A DNA stretch of 64,000 nucleotides from Oscillospiraceae bacterium (GTDB lineage: Bacteria > Bacillota > Clostridia > Oscillospirales > Oscillospiraceae). The notes below the pieces were generated by a model. It saw nothing but the letters and a program-made list of their open reading frames with translations, had not been told where the DNA came from and made no database searches. The translations under genes and the position numbers were made by a program. The DNA lies in NCBI GenBank assembly GCA_017622295.1, contig JAGARK010000026.1:29840-93839 (forward strand), given 5' to 3'. Below are positions 33,664 through 42,495 of this stretch, one piece after another. The first letter of the stretch is position 1; the number at the start of each line of letters is the position of its first letter.

Positions 33664-33823
33664 CCTCTGGCGCAGTCACGTCTCCGCGTGGGGATATCAT
33701 GGATCGCAGATTCCGGTCTTATTTTCCTTAAAAAGGAATCAAATAATTTTCATTCTTTAAGAATTTTATCGATTTCTTAAGAATTCCATGTAAAAAAGTT
33801 TACAAATTTCTTTTCATTCCCAA

Positions 33824-33852
33824 TTGACCGGGACACCATTTTCTGGTATTCT
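33824..33852 (+). promoter_or_regulatory. Promoter of the NfeD-SPFH operon
   Basis: -35 TTGACC (33824-33829), 17 bp, -10 TATTCT (33847-33852). Confidence 0.65.
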
Positions 33853-33888
33853 AATAATAGAAAAACAGCTCTGGAAAGGAGGCTTTTT

Positions 33889-34332
33889 ATGGAAGCAATC
33901 ATCTGGCTGGTAATCATGGTCATCTTTCTGATCGCGGAGGCTGTGACGGTTACGACAGTGTCGCTGTGGTTCGCCGGCGGCAGTCTGGCCGCGCTGATCG
34001 CGGCGCTGCTGGGCGCCAAGATCTGGATGCAGATCGTGATTTTCCTGGCCGTTTCCGCCGCGCTGCTGGCCTGCCTGCGGCCCCTGGTCCGCAAGCACTT
34101 CACCCCCAGGATCAAAGCCACCAATGTAGACGCAGTGGTGGGCACCCGGGGCTATGTCACCGCCGATATCGACAACATCGCCGCCACCGGCACCGTCAGG
34201 CTGGGCGGCATGGAGTGGACCGCCCGCTCCGCAGCCGGCGATCCCATTCCCGCCGGCGCTCTGGTGCAGGTGGTGCGGATCGAAGGCGTCAAGGCCATCG
34301 TCACCCCCGCAGAAGTAACCGCAAATACGTAA
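33889..34332 (+). CDS. NfeD family membrane protein
   Basis: Short NfeD protein of 147 aa. Two or three membrane helices (about 3-22, 26-45 and 47-62) are followed by a C-terminal OB-fold domain (VGTRGYVTADIDNIAATGTVRLGG through VRIEGVKAIVTPAE). Short NfeD proteins are encoded beside SPFH proteins and act with them in membrane microdomain organisation. GGAGGC precedes the start. It lies 25 bp before the SPFH gene, the standard pairing. Confidence 0.9.
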   Translation: MEAIIWLVIMVIFLIAEAVTVTTVSLWFAGGSLAALIAALLGAKIWMQIVIFLAVSAALLACLRPLVRKHFTPRIKATNVDAVVGTRGYVTADIDNIAATGTVRLGGMEWTARSAAGDPIPAGALVQVVRIEGVKAIVTPAEVTANT

Positions 34333-34357
34333 TTAAGATAACTACAGGAGGTACATT

Positions 34358-35275
34358 ATGGGTTGGATCATCGGAGCTATCGTTCTCATTGTATTCGTCA
34401 TCGTCATTTCCAACATCAAGGTCGTGCAGCAGTCCCGGGCATACGTCATCGAGCGTCTGGGCGCCTTCCACGAGGTCTGGGGCGTGGGCATGCACTTCAA
34501 GATGCCCTTCATCGACCGGGTGGCCCGCCGGGTCAGCCTGAAGGAACAGGTCCTGGACTATCCCCCTCAGCCCGTCATCACCAAGGATAACGTCACCATG
34601 CAGATCGACACCGTGGTCTACTTCCAGATCACCGATCCCAAGCTCTACACCTACGGCGTCGAGCAGCCCATGATGGCCATGGAGACCCTCACCGCCACCA
34701 CCCTGCGAAACATCATCGGCGACCTGGAGCTGGATCAGACCCTGACCTCCCGCGACGTGGTCAACACCAAGATGCGCGCCATCCTGGACGAGGCCACCGA
34801 CCCCTGGGGCATCAAGGTCAACCGCGTGGAACTGAAGAACATTCTGCCTCCCGCCGACATCCAGAGCTCCATGGAAAAGCAGATGAAGGCCGAGCGTGAC
34901 CGCCGTCAGGCCATCCTGCAGGCCGAGGGCCAGAAGAACTCCGCCATTCTGATCGCAGAAGGCGAGCGGGAATCCGCCATCCTGAGAGCCGACGCTGAAA
35001 AGCAGGCCGCCATCCTGAAGGCAGAAGCCGAGAAGGAAGCCGCCATCCTGAAGGCTGACGGCGAAGCCCAGGCCATTCGGGCCGTGCAGCAGGCACTGGC
35101 CGACTCCCTGGCACTGCTGAACGAGAAGGCCCCCAACGACCAGGTTCTGAAGCTGAAGTCCATCGAGGCCATGCAAAGAATAGCCGACGGTCAGGCTACC
35201 AAGATCATCATCCCCAGCGAGATGCAGGGTCTGGTGGGCATGGCCAACGGCATCGTAGAGGGCGTGAAGGAGTAA
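34358..35275 (+). CDS. SPFH/band 7 (QmcA/stomatin-like) membrane protein
   Basis: Protein of 305 aa with one N-terminal membrane helix (about 3-20). The band 7 domain covers about 22-175, with ERLGAF, VSLKEQVLDYPPQPV and the stomatin-like WGIKVNRVELKNILPP at about 148-163. A long helical C-terminal part has a tandem alanine-rich pattern (AILIAEGERESAILRADAEK and similar, about 190-235) predicted to form a coiled coil for oligomerisation. Such proteins scaffold membrane microdomains and modulate membrane proteases. AGGAGG precedes the start; partner of the preceding NfeD protein. Confidence 0.92.
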   Translation: MGWIIGAIVLIVFVIVISNIKVVQQSRAYVIERLGAFHEVWGVGMHFKMPFIDRVARRVSLKEQVLDYPPQPVITKDNVTMQIDTVVYFQITDPKLYTYGVEQPMMAMETLTATTLRNIIGDLELDQTLTSRDVVNTKMRAILDEATDPWGIKVNRVELKNILPPADIQSSMEKQMKAERDRRQAILQAEGQKNSAILIAEGERESAILRADAEKQAAILKAEAEKEAAILKADGEAQAIRAVQQALADSLALLNEKAPNDQVLKLKSIEAMQRIADGQATKIIIPSEMQGLVGMANGIVEGVKE

Positions 35276-35278
35276 GCC

Positions 35279-35473
35279 ATGGCCAGCAAATACGACCGCT
35301 TTATCAAAACCTACGGTCAGGGCGTGATGGAATCCACAGAAATCTGGGTGGATAAAAAGACCGGTGTCAACTACCTGTGGCACCACAGTGGCTACGCCGG
35401 TGGCCTGACCCCCCTGCTGGACCGGGAGGGGAAACCCATCATCACCCCCATCCCTGTCAAGTACGACGAATAA
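35279..35473 (+). CDS. DUF6440 family small protein
   Basis: Protein of 64 aa. The core STEIWVDKKTGVNYLWH followed by GGLTPLLDREGKP matches DUF6440 as I recall it. No membrane segment or signal is seen. Function unknown. Its ribosome site AAGGAG overlaps the end of the SPFH gene, and the start lies 4 bp after that stop, so it is the third gene of the NfeD-SPFH operon. Confidence 0.75.
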   Translation: MASKYDRFIKTYGQGVMESTEIWVDKKTGVNYLWHHSGYAGGLTPLLDREGKPIITPIPVKYDE

Positions 35474-35481
35474 GTATTACA

Positions 35482-35512
35482 ACCCCCGGCCATGATGGCC
35501 GGGGGTATTTTT
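35482..35512 (+). terminator. Terminator of the NfeD-SPFH-DUF6440 operon
   Basis: 10-bp stem ACCCCCGGCC / GGCCGGGGGT, loop ATGAT, then ATTTTT. Confidence 0.9.
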
Positions 35513-35523
35513 ACAGCCGAAGA

Positions 35524-35622
35524 TTCAAATTACAGTTTATCGCACTGGCGCAGGAGCGCCCTTGGTTTCCCCCGGGGAAGGCAGGGGTGCAGTGCTAACC
35601 GGAGCGATAAACTGTAATTTGA
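35524..35622. repeat. Dispersed inverted-terminal-repeat element, copy C (99 bp)
   Basis: Left end TTCAAATTACAGTTTATCGC and an almost perfect inverted right end ending at 35622. The interior has GGCGCAGGAGCGCC and a CCCCCGGGG core. It sits directly behind a terminator, like copies A, B and D. Confidence 0.85.
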
Positions 35623-35670
35623 CACCAAAGATTTCCATACAAATAATTTCGTAAAATTTCACCAAAAATA

Positions 35671-35699
35671 TTGCAATCCATTTGTGACTGTGCTATATT
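35671..35699 (+). promoter_or_regulatory. typA promoter
   Basis: -35 TTGCAA (35671-35676), 17 bp, -10 TATATT (35694-35699). Confidence 0.7.
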
Positions 35700-35749
35700 T
35701 TTAAGTTGAAGGACTATTGAATTTTACTTTACCAAAGGAGACTTTTTAT

Positions 35750-37588
35750 ATGGCTTCTCAAGATAAAATCCGCAATATTGCAATCATCGCCCACGTTGAC
35801 CACGGCAAGACCACTCTGGTGGATGAGCTGCTGAAGCAGGGCGGCATCTACCGCGAAAATCAGGCCACCCAGGACCGGGTCATGGACTCCGGCGATCTGG
35901 AGCGGGAGCGCGGCATCACCATCCTGGCAAAGAACACCTCCGTCCGCTACAAGGACTATAAGATCAACATCGTCGATACCCCGGGTCACGCTGACTTCGG
36001 CGGCGAGGTCGAGCGTATCCTGAAGATGGTCAACGGTGTCATCCTGCTGGTGGACGCCGCCGAGGGCCCCATGCCCCAGACCCGCTTCGTGCTGCAGAAG
36101 GCCCTGGAGCTGGGCCACAAGGTCATCGTGGCCGTCAACAAGATCGACAAGCCCGACGCCCGCATTGAAGAGGTCATGGACGAGGTTCTGGAGCTGCTGC
36201 TGGATCTGGACGCCACCGACGACCAGTTCAACAGCCCCACCGTCTTCTGCTCCGGCCGTCAGGGTACCGCTGCCTACGGTCCCGATGAGCAGGGCAAGGA
36301 CCTGACCCCCCTGTTCGAGACCATCATCAATTATATCGACGCTCCCTCCGGTGACGAGGAAGGCCCTCTGCAGCTGCTGGTTTCCTCCATTGATTATAAT
36401 GAATACGTTGGCCGTATCGCTGTCGGCCGCGTGGAGCGGGGCACCATCAAGGTTAACCAGGAAGTGACCATCTGCGACTTCCATGACCCCGAGCTGAAGC
36501 AGAAGGGCAAGGTCGTGGCTCTGTACGAGTACGACGGCCTGGGCAAGAAGCCCATCCAGGAGGCAAAGGCCGGCGAGATCGTGGCCCTGTCCGGTATGGC
36601 TGACATCACCATCGGCCGTACCCTCTGTGCCCCCGAAGCCGTGGAGGCACTGCCCTTCGTCAAGATCAGCGATCCCACCATCGAAATGACCTTCGCCGTC
36701 AACGATTCTCCCTTCGCCGGCAAGGAGGGCAAGTTCGTCACCTCCCGCAATCTGCGGGACCGTCTGGAAAAGGAGCTCTTAAAGGATGTCTCCCTCCACG
36801 TCACCGAGCAGGGCACCGATGCCTTCAACGTTGCCGGCCGCGGCGAGATGCACCTGAGCATCCTGATGGAGACCATGCGCCGTGAAGGCTTTGAGTTCTC
36901 CGTCTCCACCCCCCGCGTCCTGACCAGGGAAATCGACGGCAAGATCTGCGAGCCCATCGAGCGGATGGTCGCAGACGTCCCTGAAGAGTGCATGGGCTCC
37001 GTCATCGAGAAGATCGGCCGCCGCAAGGGCGATCTGCTGAGCATGACCCCCATGGGCAGCCGCTACCGCCTGGAGTTCATGGTTCCCTCCCGGGGCCTCT
37101 TCGGCTACCGCAGCGAGTTTCTGACCGACACCCGGGGCGAGGGCATCATGTCCAGCGTCCTTGCTGACTACGCACCCATGAAGGGCGAGATCGAGCGCCG
37201 TCAGGTGGGCTCCCTGATTGCCCATGAGTCCGGCGAGGCCTGCGCCTACGGTCTGGGCGCTGCCCAGGAGCGCGGCTCCCTGTTCATTGGCGCCGGCACC
37301 CCTGTCTACGCCGGCATGGTCGTGGGTATCTGCAGCCGCAACGAGGATATGAACGTCAACGTCTGCAAGAAGAAGCAGCTGACCAACATGCGTGCTTCCG
37401 GCTCCGACGAAGCCATCCGTCTGACTCCCCCCAGAATCTTCTCTCTGGAGCAGTGCCTGGAATTCCTGGCCGACGACGAGCTGCTCGAATGCACCCCCAA
37501 GAGCCTGCGCATCCGCAAGCGCGAGCTGGATCACGCCGCCCGTATGCGCGCCCTGATGAAGAAGCGCGCCCAGGAAGAGGGCAAGTAA
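35750..37588 (+). CDS. typA: Ribosome-associated GTPase TypA/BipA
   Basis: Translational GTPase of 612 aa that binds the ribosome under stress or cold and assists 50S assembly. G1 is AHVDHGKTTL at about 13-22, RGITILAKNTSV at about 50-61, DTPGHADFGGEVER at about 76-89 and NKIDKPDAR at about 130-138, followed by EF-G-like domains and the BipA C-terminal domain. The start at 35750 follows AAAGGAG, which excludes an in-frame ATG at 35717. Full length, with a basic C-terminal tail. Confidence 0.97.
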   Translation: MASQDKIRNIAIIAHVDHGKTTLVDELLKQGGIYRENQATQDRVMDSGDLERERGITILAKNTSVRYKDYKINIVDTPGHADFGGEVERILKMVNGVILLVDAAEGPMPQTRFVLQKALELGHKVIVAVNKIDKPDARIEEVMDEVLELLLDLDATDDQFNSPTVFCSGRQGTAAYGPDEQGKDLTPLFETIINYIDAPSGDEEGPLQLLVSSIDYNEYVGRIAVGRVERGTIKVNQEVTICDFHDPELKQKGKVVALYEYDGLGKKPIQEAKAGEIVALSGMADITIGRTLCAPEAVEALPFVKISDPTIEMTFAVNDSPFAGKEGKFVTSRNLRDRLEKELLKDVSLHVTEQGTDAFNVAGRGEMHLSILMETMRREGFEFSVSTPRVLTREIDGKICEPIERMVADVPEECMGSVIEKIGRRKGDLLSMTPMGSRYRLEFMVPSRGLFGYRSEFLTDTRGEGIMSSVLADYAPMKGEIERRQVGSLIAHESGEACAYGLGAAQERGSLFIGAGTPVYAGMVVGICSRNEDMNVNVCKKKQLTNMRASGSDEAIRLTPPRIFSLEQCLEFLADDELLECTPKSLRIRKRELDHAARMRALMKKRAQEEGK

Positions 37589-37641
37589 GCGCCGTCTTCC
37601 GGCAAACATGACACCCACTATATAAACACAGAGGTGCCCCT

Positions 37642-39123
37642 ATGAAACGTACAATCAAACTGATCATTCTGATCCTTTGCGTCATTGCGCTGGCCTTTGA
37701 GCTGGGCTTCGTCGGTTATATGCACCTGACGGGCAACAACGGCGCAAGCGTCGGTATCATCGGCGGCGCAGATGGCCCCACCAACATCATCCTCAGCACC
37801 AACACCGAGCCCGTCCCGGAGGAGACTCCCGCTCCCACCCAGGAGCCCACCGAGGCCCCCACCGAGACACAGCCCGAGGAAACCGAGCCCACCGAGGAGG
37901 AGTCCGGCGAGAAGCGCTATATCCTCAGCTTCGCCGGTGACTGCACCTTCGGCAGCACCGCCGTCAAGTCCAAGTCCGAATCCAGCTTCATCCAGACCAT
38001 CGGCAGCAATTATGAATTCCCCTTCGCCAATGTGGTCGAATATTTCGAAAATGACGATTTCACCATCGTCAATCTGGAGGGCCCCCTGACCGAGACCGGC
38101 AAGGCCGCTCAAAAGACCTTCGCCTTCAAGGGCCCCACCGCCTATACCCAAATCCTGACCTCCTCCTCCGTGGAGGCCGTCACCCTGGCCAACAACCACT
38201 CCGAGGACTACGGCACCGAGGGCTACAAGAGCACCACCAAGGCCCTGAACGAGGCAGGCGTGGCCTACGTCGAAAAGAACGGCACCACCCTGCTCATGAC
38301 CGAAAGCGGTCTGAAGATCGGCCTGTATGCCGCCTCCTTCGATTTCAACAAGAGCGATATGGTAAACGACATCGGCCTGCTGCGCCAGCAGGGCGCCGAG
38401 ATCGTCATCTGCGCCTTCCACTGGGGCACCGAGGGTGCCTACCGCCCCAACAGCAACCAGGAATACTACGGCCGGGCCGCCATTGAGGCCGGCGCCGACA
38501 TCGTCTACGGCAGCCATCCCCATGTGCTGCAGAAGGTCGAGCAGTATCAGGACGGCTATATCTTCTATTCCCTGGGTAATTTCTCCTTCGGCGGAAGCGT
38601 CTTCCCCCAGGACTACGACTCTGCCATTTTGCAGATGGAAGTCATCCGGGATGAGGAGGGCGTCATCACCCTGGGTGAGCTGACCATGATCCCCGTATCC
38701 ATCAGCTCCATGAAGAACCAGAACAATTTCCAGCCCACCCCCATGGTCAAGGGCACCATCGAATACGACCGGGTCATCAGCAAGCTGGACGGTTCCTTCA
38801 AGGGTCCCAACCTGAAGGTCGATTACAGCACCATCACCGGCGGCAGTAATGACGAGACCACCCCGCCCACGGAATCCGGCTCCTCCGAGCCCACCGCCCC
38901 CTCCACCGGCACGGATTCCTCCGCACCCACCACGGCACCTGCACCCGAACCCACCACCGCGCCCCAAACGCCCGGTGATTCCGGCAGCACCGGAGGTACC
39001 CCCTCCGGTGACTCCGGCAGCAGCGATGCAGGCTCCTCCGGCGGTTCTGCGGGCGGCGACAGCGGCAGTTCCGGCAGCGCTGGCGGCAGTTCCGGTGGTG
39101 ACGGAGGCATCTCTGAGGGATAA
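37642..39123 (+). CDS. CapA-like metallophosphatase-fold protein with GGADGPT motif at the membrane anchor
   Basis: Protein of 493 aa. One membrane helix (about 5-27) is followed at 37-47 by VGIIGGADGPT, a motif otherwise known from the beta subunit of sodium-pumping decarboxylases. An acidic Pro/Thr linker spans about 54-90. The CapA (PgsA-type) domain covers about 92-400, with FAGDCTFG (Asp100), NLEGPLT, LANNHSEDYG, HWGTE and GSHPHVLQ intact. The C-terminal 90 residues are a Ser/Gly/Thr/Pro-rich tail of low complexity. The CapA fold is tied to poly-gamma-glutamate or other surface-polymer handling, but no pgs genes adjoin. The extra motif is the odd feature. Confidence 0.85.
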   Translation: MKRTIKLIILILCVIALAFELGFVGYMHLTGNNGASVGIIGGADGPTNIILSTNTEPVPEETPAPTQEPTEAPTETQPEETEPTEEESGEKRYILSFAGDCTFGSTAVKSKSESSFIQTIGSNYEFPFANVVEYFENDDFTIVNLEGPLTETGKAAQKTFAFKGPTAYTQILTSSSVEAVTLANNHSEDYGTEGYKSTTKALNEAGVAYVEKNGTTLLMTESGLKIGLYAASFDFNKSDMVNDIGLLRQQGAEIVICAFHWGTEGAYRPNSNQEYYGRAAIEAGADIVYGSHPHVLQKVEQYQDGYIFYSLGNFSFGGSVFPQDYDSAILQMEVIRDEEGVITLGELTMIPVSISSMKNQNNFQPTPMVKGTIEYDRVISKLDGSFKGPNLKVDYSTITGGSNDETTPPTESGSSEPTAPSTGTDSSAPTTAPAPEPTTAPQTPGDSGSTGGTPSGDSGSSDAGSSGGSAGGDSGSSGSAGGSSGGDGGISEG

Positions 39124-39159
39124 TCTTTGATTTTCTTACGCAATTTCGCAAAAAAATTG

Positions 39160-39188
39160 TTGACCTCACCCATTTTTTCGGTTATACT
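39160..39188 (+). promoter_or_regulatory. rpmH promoter
   Basis: -35 TTGACC (39160-39165), 17 bp, -10 TATACT (39183-39188). The leader to rpmH is about 88 nt. Confidence 0.8.
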
Positions 39189-39281
39189 CATCTAGTGTGA
39201 TCGTAAGATCCCTAACTATGTGTTGCTGCGGCCCTGCGGGGCTGTCGAGCATAAATGTGATTTAACAGGAGGTGTAATTTC

Positions 39282-39416
39282 ATGAAGCGTACCTATCAGC
39301 CCAGCCGCCGTCATCGTTCCAAGGTCCACGGTTTCCGTCAGAGAATGGCTACTTCCAACGGCCGTAAGGTTCTGGCCCGTCGTCGTGCAAAGGGCCGCAA
39401 GGTTCTGTCCGCCTGA
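39282..39416 (+). CDS. rpmH: 50S ribosomal protein L34
   Basis: Basic protein of 44 aa starting [19 protein letters not shown] and ending in KGRKVLSA, the complete L34 pattern. AGGAGG lies upstream of the ATG at 39282. It is the first gene of the conserved rpmH-rnpA-yidD-yidC-jag cluster, which in most Firmicutes lies beside dnaA and the replication origin. Here capA-like and typA genes lie upstream instead and no dnaA is in the window. Confidence 0.97.
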   Translation: MKRTYQPSRRHRSKVHGFRQRMATSNGRKVLARRRAKGRKVLSA

Positions 39417-39475
39417 GTGTAAGCCCGGTGGATCATTCCACAACGGAAGAAACGCTCAATGCGAAACGGGAGCTA

Positions 39476-39514
39476 TAGCGGGGCGAAGAAAATTCGCCCC
39501 GCTCCCTTTTTATT
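39476..39514 (+). terminator. Hairpin with T-run after rpmH
   Basis: AGCGGGGCGAA pairs with TTCGCCCCGCT around GAAAA, followed by CCCTTTTTAT. It would attenuate or stop transcription between rpmH and rnpA. Confidence 0.75.
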
Positions 39515-39680
39515 TGGATATCTTCTTGAAACGGCTCGTCCGCAGGGCGCCGGTCCTTTTGCCCCAGCCCGGCACAGCGAATCCCACGAAATACACAAAG
39601 TATTCCTTCGGGCTCCGCTGCTTGGTCTGTGCCAAAAATCCTCGCCGCCTGCATGACGATCCATTCCTGCGAAGATATCT
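39515..39680. repeat. Element with GATATCTTC inverted ends in the rnpA leader
   Basis: Begins GGATATCTTC (39516) and ends GAAGATATCTG (39671-39681), giving inverted ends around about 150 bp of GC-rich DNA. It separates rpmH from rnpA, which are usually nearly adjacent. The minus strand is open in two frames, but neither has a ribosome site. Confidence 0.5.
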
Positions 39681-39709
39681 GAGTTATGGAATATTTGAGG
39701 GATAATACT

Positions 39710-40054
39710 ATGAAATTTTCGAGTGCGCTGAAGCTGAATCATATTTTCCAGCGGCTGTACCGCACCAATGGCCAGGCAAACGGCTATCTTGTGCTCTACG
39801 CCCGGAAGAACCGGACCAATACCAACCGGGTCGGCATCACCGTCAGCAAGAAGCTGGGTCATGCCGTGGTCCGCAACCGGGTGCGCCGCCGCCTGCGGGA
39901 AGTCTACCGCCTCAATGAAGCGAAATTCCAGCCCGGCTGGGACATCGTGGTGGTGGCCCGGACCAAGGCCGTGAGCGCCGAATTCTCCAGGCTTCAGGAG
40001 AGCTATCTGGAGCTGGCCCAAAAGGCCGGGATCCTGCTCCCTGAGAAACAGTAA
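39710..40054 (+). CDS. rnpA: Ribonuclease P protein component
   Basis: Basic protein subunit of RNase P, 114 aa, which helps the catalytic RNA process tRNA 5' ends. The RNR signature is [14 protein letters not shown] at about 56-69; [11 protein letters not shown] and VVVARTKA are further family marks. The ATG at 39710 is preceded by TGAGGGATAATACT; an upstream in-frame ATG at 39686 lacks a site. Followed by yidD after 4 bp. Confidence 0.95.
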   Translation: MKFSSALKLNHIFQRLYRTNGQANGYLVLYARKNRTNTNRVGITVSKKLGHAVVRNRVRRRLREVYRLNEAKFQPGWDIVVVARTKAVSAEFSRLQESYLELAQKAGILLPEKQ

Positions 40055-40058
40055 GATT

Positions 40059-40271
40059 ATGAAACGATTCATGCTGGCACTGATCCGGTTTTATCAGCGC
40101 CATATTTCCCGCTATACCCCGGCCTGCTGCCGGTATTCTCCCACCTGCTCCCGCTATGCTTACGAAGCCATCACAAAATACGGAGCCGCAAAGGGCGGCT
40201 GGCTGGCCTTCAAAAGGCTTATGCGCTGCCACCCCTTTACCAGAAGAGACTATTTTGACCCGGTTCCGTAA
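40059..40271 (+). CDS. yidD: Membrane protein insertion efficiency factor YidD
   Basis: Protein of 70 aa with the YidD pattern: [27 protein letters not shown] at about 7-33 with the conserved cysteines, then AYEAITKYG and [15 protein letters not shown]. It is thought to assist YidC-mediated membrane insertion. The ribosome site is weak, so it is probably coupled to rnpA 4 bp upstream. It sits between rnpA and yidC as in most bacteria. Confidence 0.95.
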   Translation: MKRFMLALIRFYQRHISRYTPACCRYSPTCSRYAYEAITKYGAAKGGWLAFKRLMRCHPFTRRDYFDPVP

Positions 40272-40299
40272 GGTTCCAGAAAACTAAGGAGGAACGTCA

Positions 40300-41544
40300 A
40301 TGATTCTCGCATTTTCCCTCGCTGATATCGTCCAGATCCCCTTCGGCTGGCTGCTGCACTGGCTGTATCAGTTTACCGACAATTATGGTCTGGCTATGAT
40401 CATCTTCGCCATCGTCGTTCAGACGGTGCTGCTGCCCATGCGTGCCAAGTCCAAGAAGAGCATGATGAAGATGTCCCGCCTGACTCCCATGGTCCAGAAG
40501 ATCCAGGCCCGTTATGCTGACGATCCCCAGAAGCAGAACGAAGCCATGAATCAGCTGTACAAGGAAGAGGGCGTCTCCATGACCGGCGGCTGCCTGTGGA
40601 GCTTTATCCCCATGCTGATCCTGTTCCCTCTGTTTGCCGTCATCCGTCAGCCCATTACCTACATCCTAATGGAGTCCGCTGAGAACGCGCAGCTGATCGT
40701 TGACACCATCAAGGGCATCAACCCCGCTCTGTTCTCCGGCAATGCCTACTATGAGCAGGTTACCGCCGCTCAGGCCATCTCCACCTACGCCGCCGAGCTG
40801 AAGGCAGCAATTCCCGACCTCAGTGAAGCTACCCTGGCCGGTATCAACTTCAGCTTCCTGGGCATCAACCTGGGCAGCATTCCCCAGTTCAACGTCTTTG
40901 CATGGGAAGCCTGGAACTGGGCCAACATCGGCCTGTTCCTGATCCCCGTGATCTCCGCCGCTTCTCAGGTCCTGAATATGTGGATCAGCCAGAAGCTGAA
41001 CAACTCCGTCGTTACCAACGAGAAGGGTGTTCACGACGAAGAGGCTGCCAAGAAGTCCCAGCAGAACCAGTCCACCCAGATGATGATGTGGATGATGCCC
41101 CTGATGTCCCTGTGGATCGGCTTCACCGTTTCCGCAGGCCTCAGCCTGTACTGGTTCATCGGCGGTATCTACTCCATGATCTCCGACGCCATCATGACCA
41201 AGCGTTTCCGCAAGATCTATGACGCAGAGGACGCCGTCCGCCTGCAGCGCGCCATGGAACTGGACGCCATCGAGGCCGAGAAGGAGCGCATCCGCGCCGA
41301 GCGCCGTGCCGCCAACCCCGAGGGCCAGACCCAGAACACCAGCAAGAAGAAGCTTCAGAAGAAGCTGCAGCTGGAAGAGGAGGCCGCCAAGGCCGCCGCT
41401 GCCAGGGAATACGCCGCCAGAAAGGGCGTCATCATTGACGAGAAGACCGAAGAGGTCACCGTCATGTCCGGCATTCCCAGCCGCCCTTACTGCAAGGGCC
41501 GCAACTACGACCCCAACCGCTACAGCAATACCACGGAGGAATAA
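40300..41544 (+). CDS. yidC: Membrane protein insertase YidC/OxaA
   Basis: Insertase of 414 aa of the Gram-positive type, without the large periplasmic domain of proteobacteria. Helices surround the conserved cytoplasmic loop (RAKSKKSMMKMSRLTPMVQK at about 47-66). The insertion into the middle (about 115-205) is longer than in Bacillus OxaA1 and carries extra extracytoplasmic sequence. The C-terminal 90 residues are highly charged and helical, suited to ribosome contact. No lipobox is seen at the N-terminus. AAGGAGG precedes the start. Three bases separate it from jag. Confidence 0.93.
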   Translation: MILAFSLADIVQIPFGWLLHWLYQFTDNYGLAMIIFAIVVQTVLLPMRAKSKKSMMKMSRLTPMVQKIQARYADDPQKQNEAMNQLYKEEGVSMTGGCLWSFIPMLILFPLFAVIRQPITYILMESAENAQLIVDTIKGINPALFSGNAYYEQVTAAQAISTYAAELKAAIPDLSEATLAGINFSFLGINLGSIPQFNVFAWEAWNWANIGLFLIPVISAASQVLNMWISQKLNNSVVTNEKGVHDEEAAKKSQQNQSTQMMMWMMPLMSLWIGFTVSAGLSLYWFIGGIYSMISDAIMTKRFRKIYDAEDAVRLQRAMELDAIEAEKERIRAERRAANPEGQTQNTSKKKLQKKLQLEEEAAKAAAAREYAARKGVIIDEKTEEVTVMSGIPSRPYCKGRNYDPNRYSNTTEE

Positions 41545-41547
41545 CCA

Positions 41548-42480
41548 ATGGAAAAGAGTATTATTGCCACCGGCGCTTCCATCGATGTAGCCATCGAATC
41601 CGCTCTGAGCCAGCTGGGTCTGGATCGTGACAGCGTTTCCGTCATGGTCCTGCAGCAGGCCAAGGCCGGCTTCCTGGGCTTCGGCAAGCAGCTGGCAAAG
41701 GTCCAGGTGACCTATGAAGCACCCGATCCCGTGGTGGTTCCCGAGAAGCCCAAGAGCGCTCTGGGCAGCGCCTCCCGCTCCAAGCCCAAGGCCCGTCCCA
41801 TCCCCGAGAAGAAGCCTGAAGCTCCCAAGCCTGAAGTCAAGCCCGAGCCCATGAAGACCGAAGCTCCCAAGATGGAGAAGAAGGTCGAAAAGGCTGAAAA
41901 GAAAATCGAAAAGAAGACCGAAAAGTTCGAGAAGAAGGCTGAAAAGTCCGAAAAGAAGGTCGAAAAGAAGGCAGAGAAGAAGCCCGCCGCTCCCAGGGAG
42001 CCCAGGGTCTACGCTCCCGCCGAGGCCGGCTCCACCGAGGAGAAGATCGAGGTCTTCCTGAAGGGTCTGCTGGAGAAGATGGGCTCCGACGCCGTGCCCC
42101 ACGCATGGAAGGAAGGCGAAAACAGCTACAAGGTCGATCTGACCGGCACTGATCTGGGCTATCTGATCGGCCGCCGGGGCGACACCCTGGACGCCATCCA
42201 GCATCTGGCCAACTACACCGTCAACCGGGATGAGGAAGGCCATATCCGCATCAACATCGACGCTGAGGATTACCGCCAGAAGCGGGAGGACTCCCTGCGC
42301 CGCTATGCCCGCAAGAAGGCTCAGCAGGTGCTGAAGGCCCGCCGCCGCACCACCCTGGAGCCCATGAACGCCTACGAGCGCCATGTGATCCACGCCGCCC
42401 TGCAGGACATGGATAACATCACCACCCATTCCACCGGCACCGAGCCCAACCGCCGCGTTGTGATCGAATACGTCCGGTAA
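41548..42480 (+). CDS. jag: Jag/KhpB RNA-binding protein (Jag-N, KH, R3H)
   Basis: RNA-binding protein of 310 aa, called SpoIIIJ-associated protein or KhpB. A Jag-N domain at about 1-55 (ALSQLGLDRDSVSVMVLQQA...FLGFGK) is followed by a Lys/Glu/Pro-rich linker at about 60-150 with EKK repeats. The KH domain covers about 165-240 (LIGRRGDTLDAIQHLANYTV), and the R3H domain about 245-310 ends in RRVVIEYVR. The linker is unusually long and lysine-rich. KhpB with KhpA regulates cell size and sRNA-related processes in related bacteria. Last gene of the cluster. Confidence 0.92.
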   Translation: MEKSIIATGASIDVAIESALSQLGLDRDSVSVMVLQQAKAGFLGFGKQLAKVQVTYEAPDPVVVPEKPKSALGSASRSKPKARPIPEKKPEAPKPEVKPEPMKTEAPKMEKKVEKAEKKIEKKTEKFEKKAEKSEKKVEKKAEKKPAAPREPRVYAPAEAGSTEEKIEVFLKGLLEKMGSDAVPHAWKEGENSYKVDLTGTDLGYLIGRRGDTLDAIQHLANYTVNRDEEGHIRINIDAEDYRQKREDSLRRYARKKAQQVLKARRRTTLEPMNAYERHVIHAALQDMDNITTHSTGTEPNRRVVIEYVR

Positions 42481-42495
42481 GCTCTGCACAATCTT

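Noticed and set aside
34900-35100. CRISPR-like periodicity in the SPFH gene
   Set aside because: The repetition is in frame and encodes an alanine-rich coiled coil; there are no constant repeats with variable spacers.
39124-39281. Possible oriC with DnaA boxes upstream of rpmH
   Set aside because: No cluster of TTATCCACA-like boxes and no dnaA gene were found there; only a promoter is visible.
39433-39654. Minus-strand frames across the rpmH-rnpA spacer
   Set aside because: Two overlapping frames with no ribosome site lie in a repeat-like block; coding is not supported.
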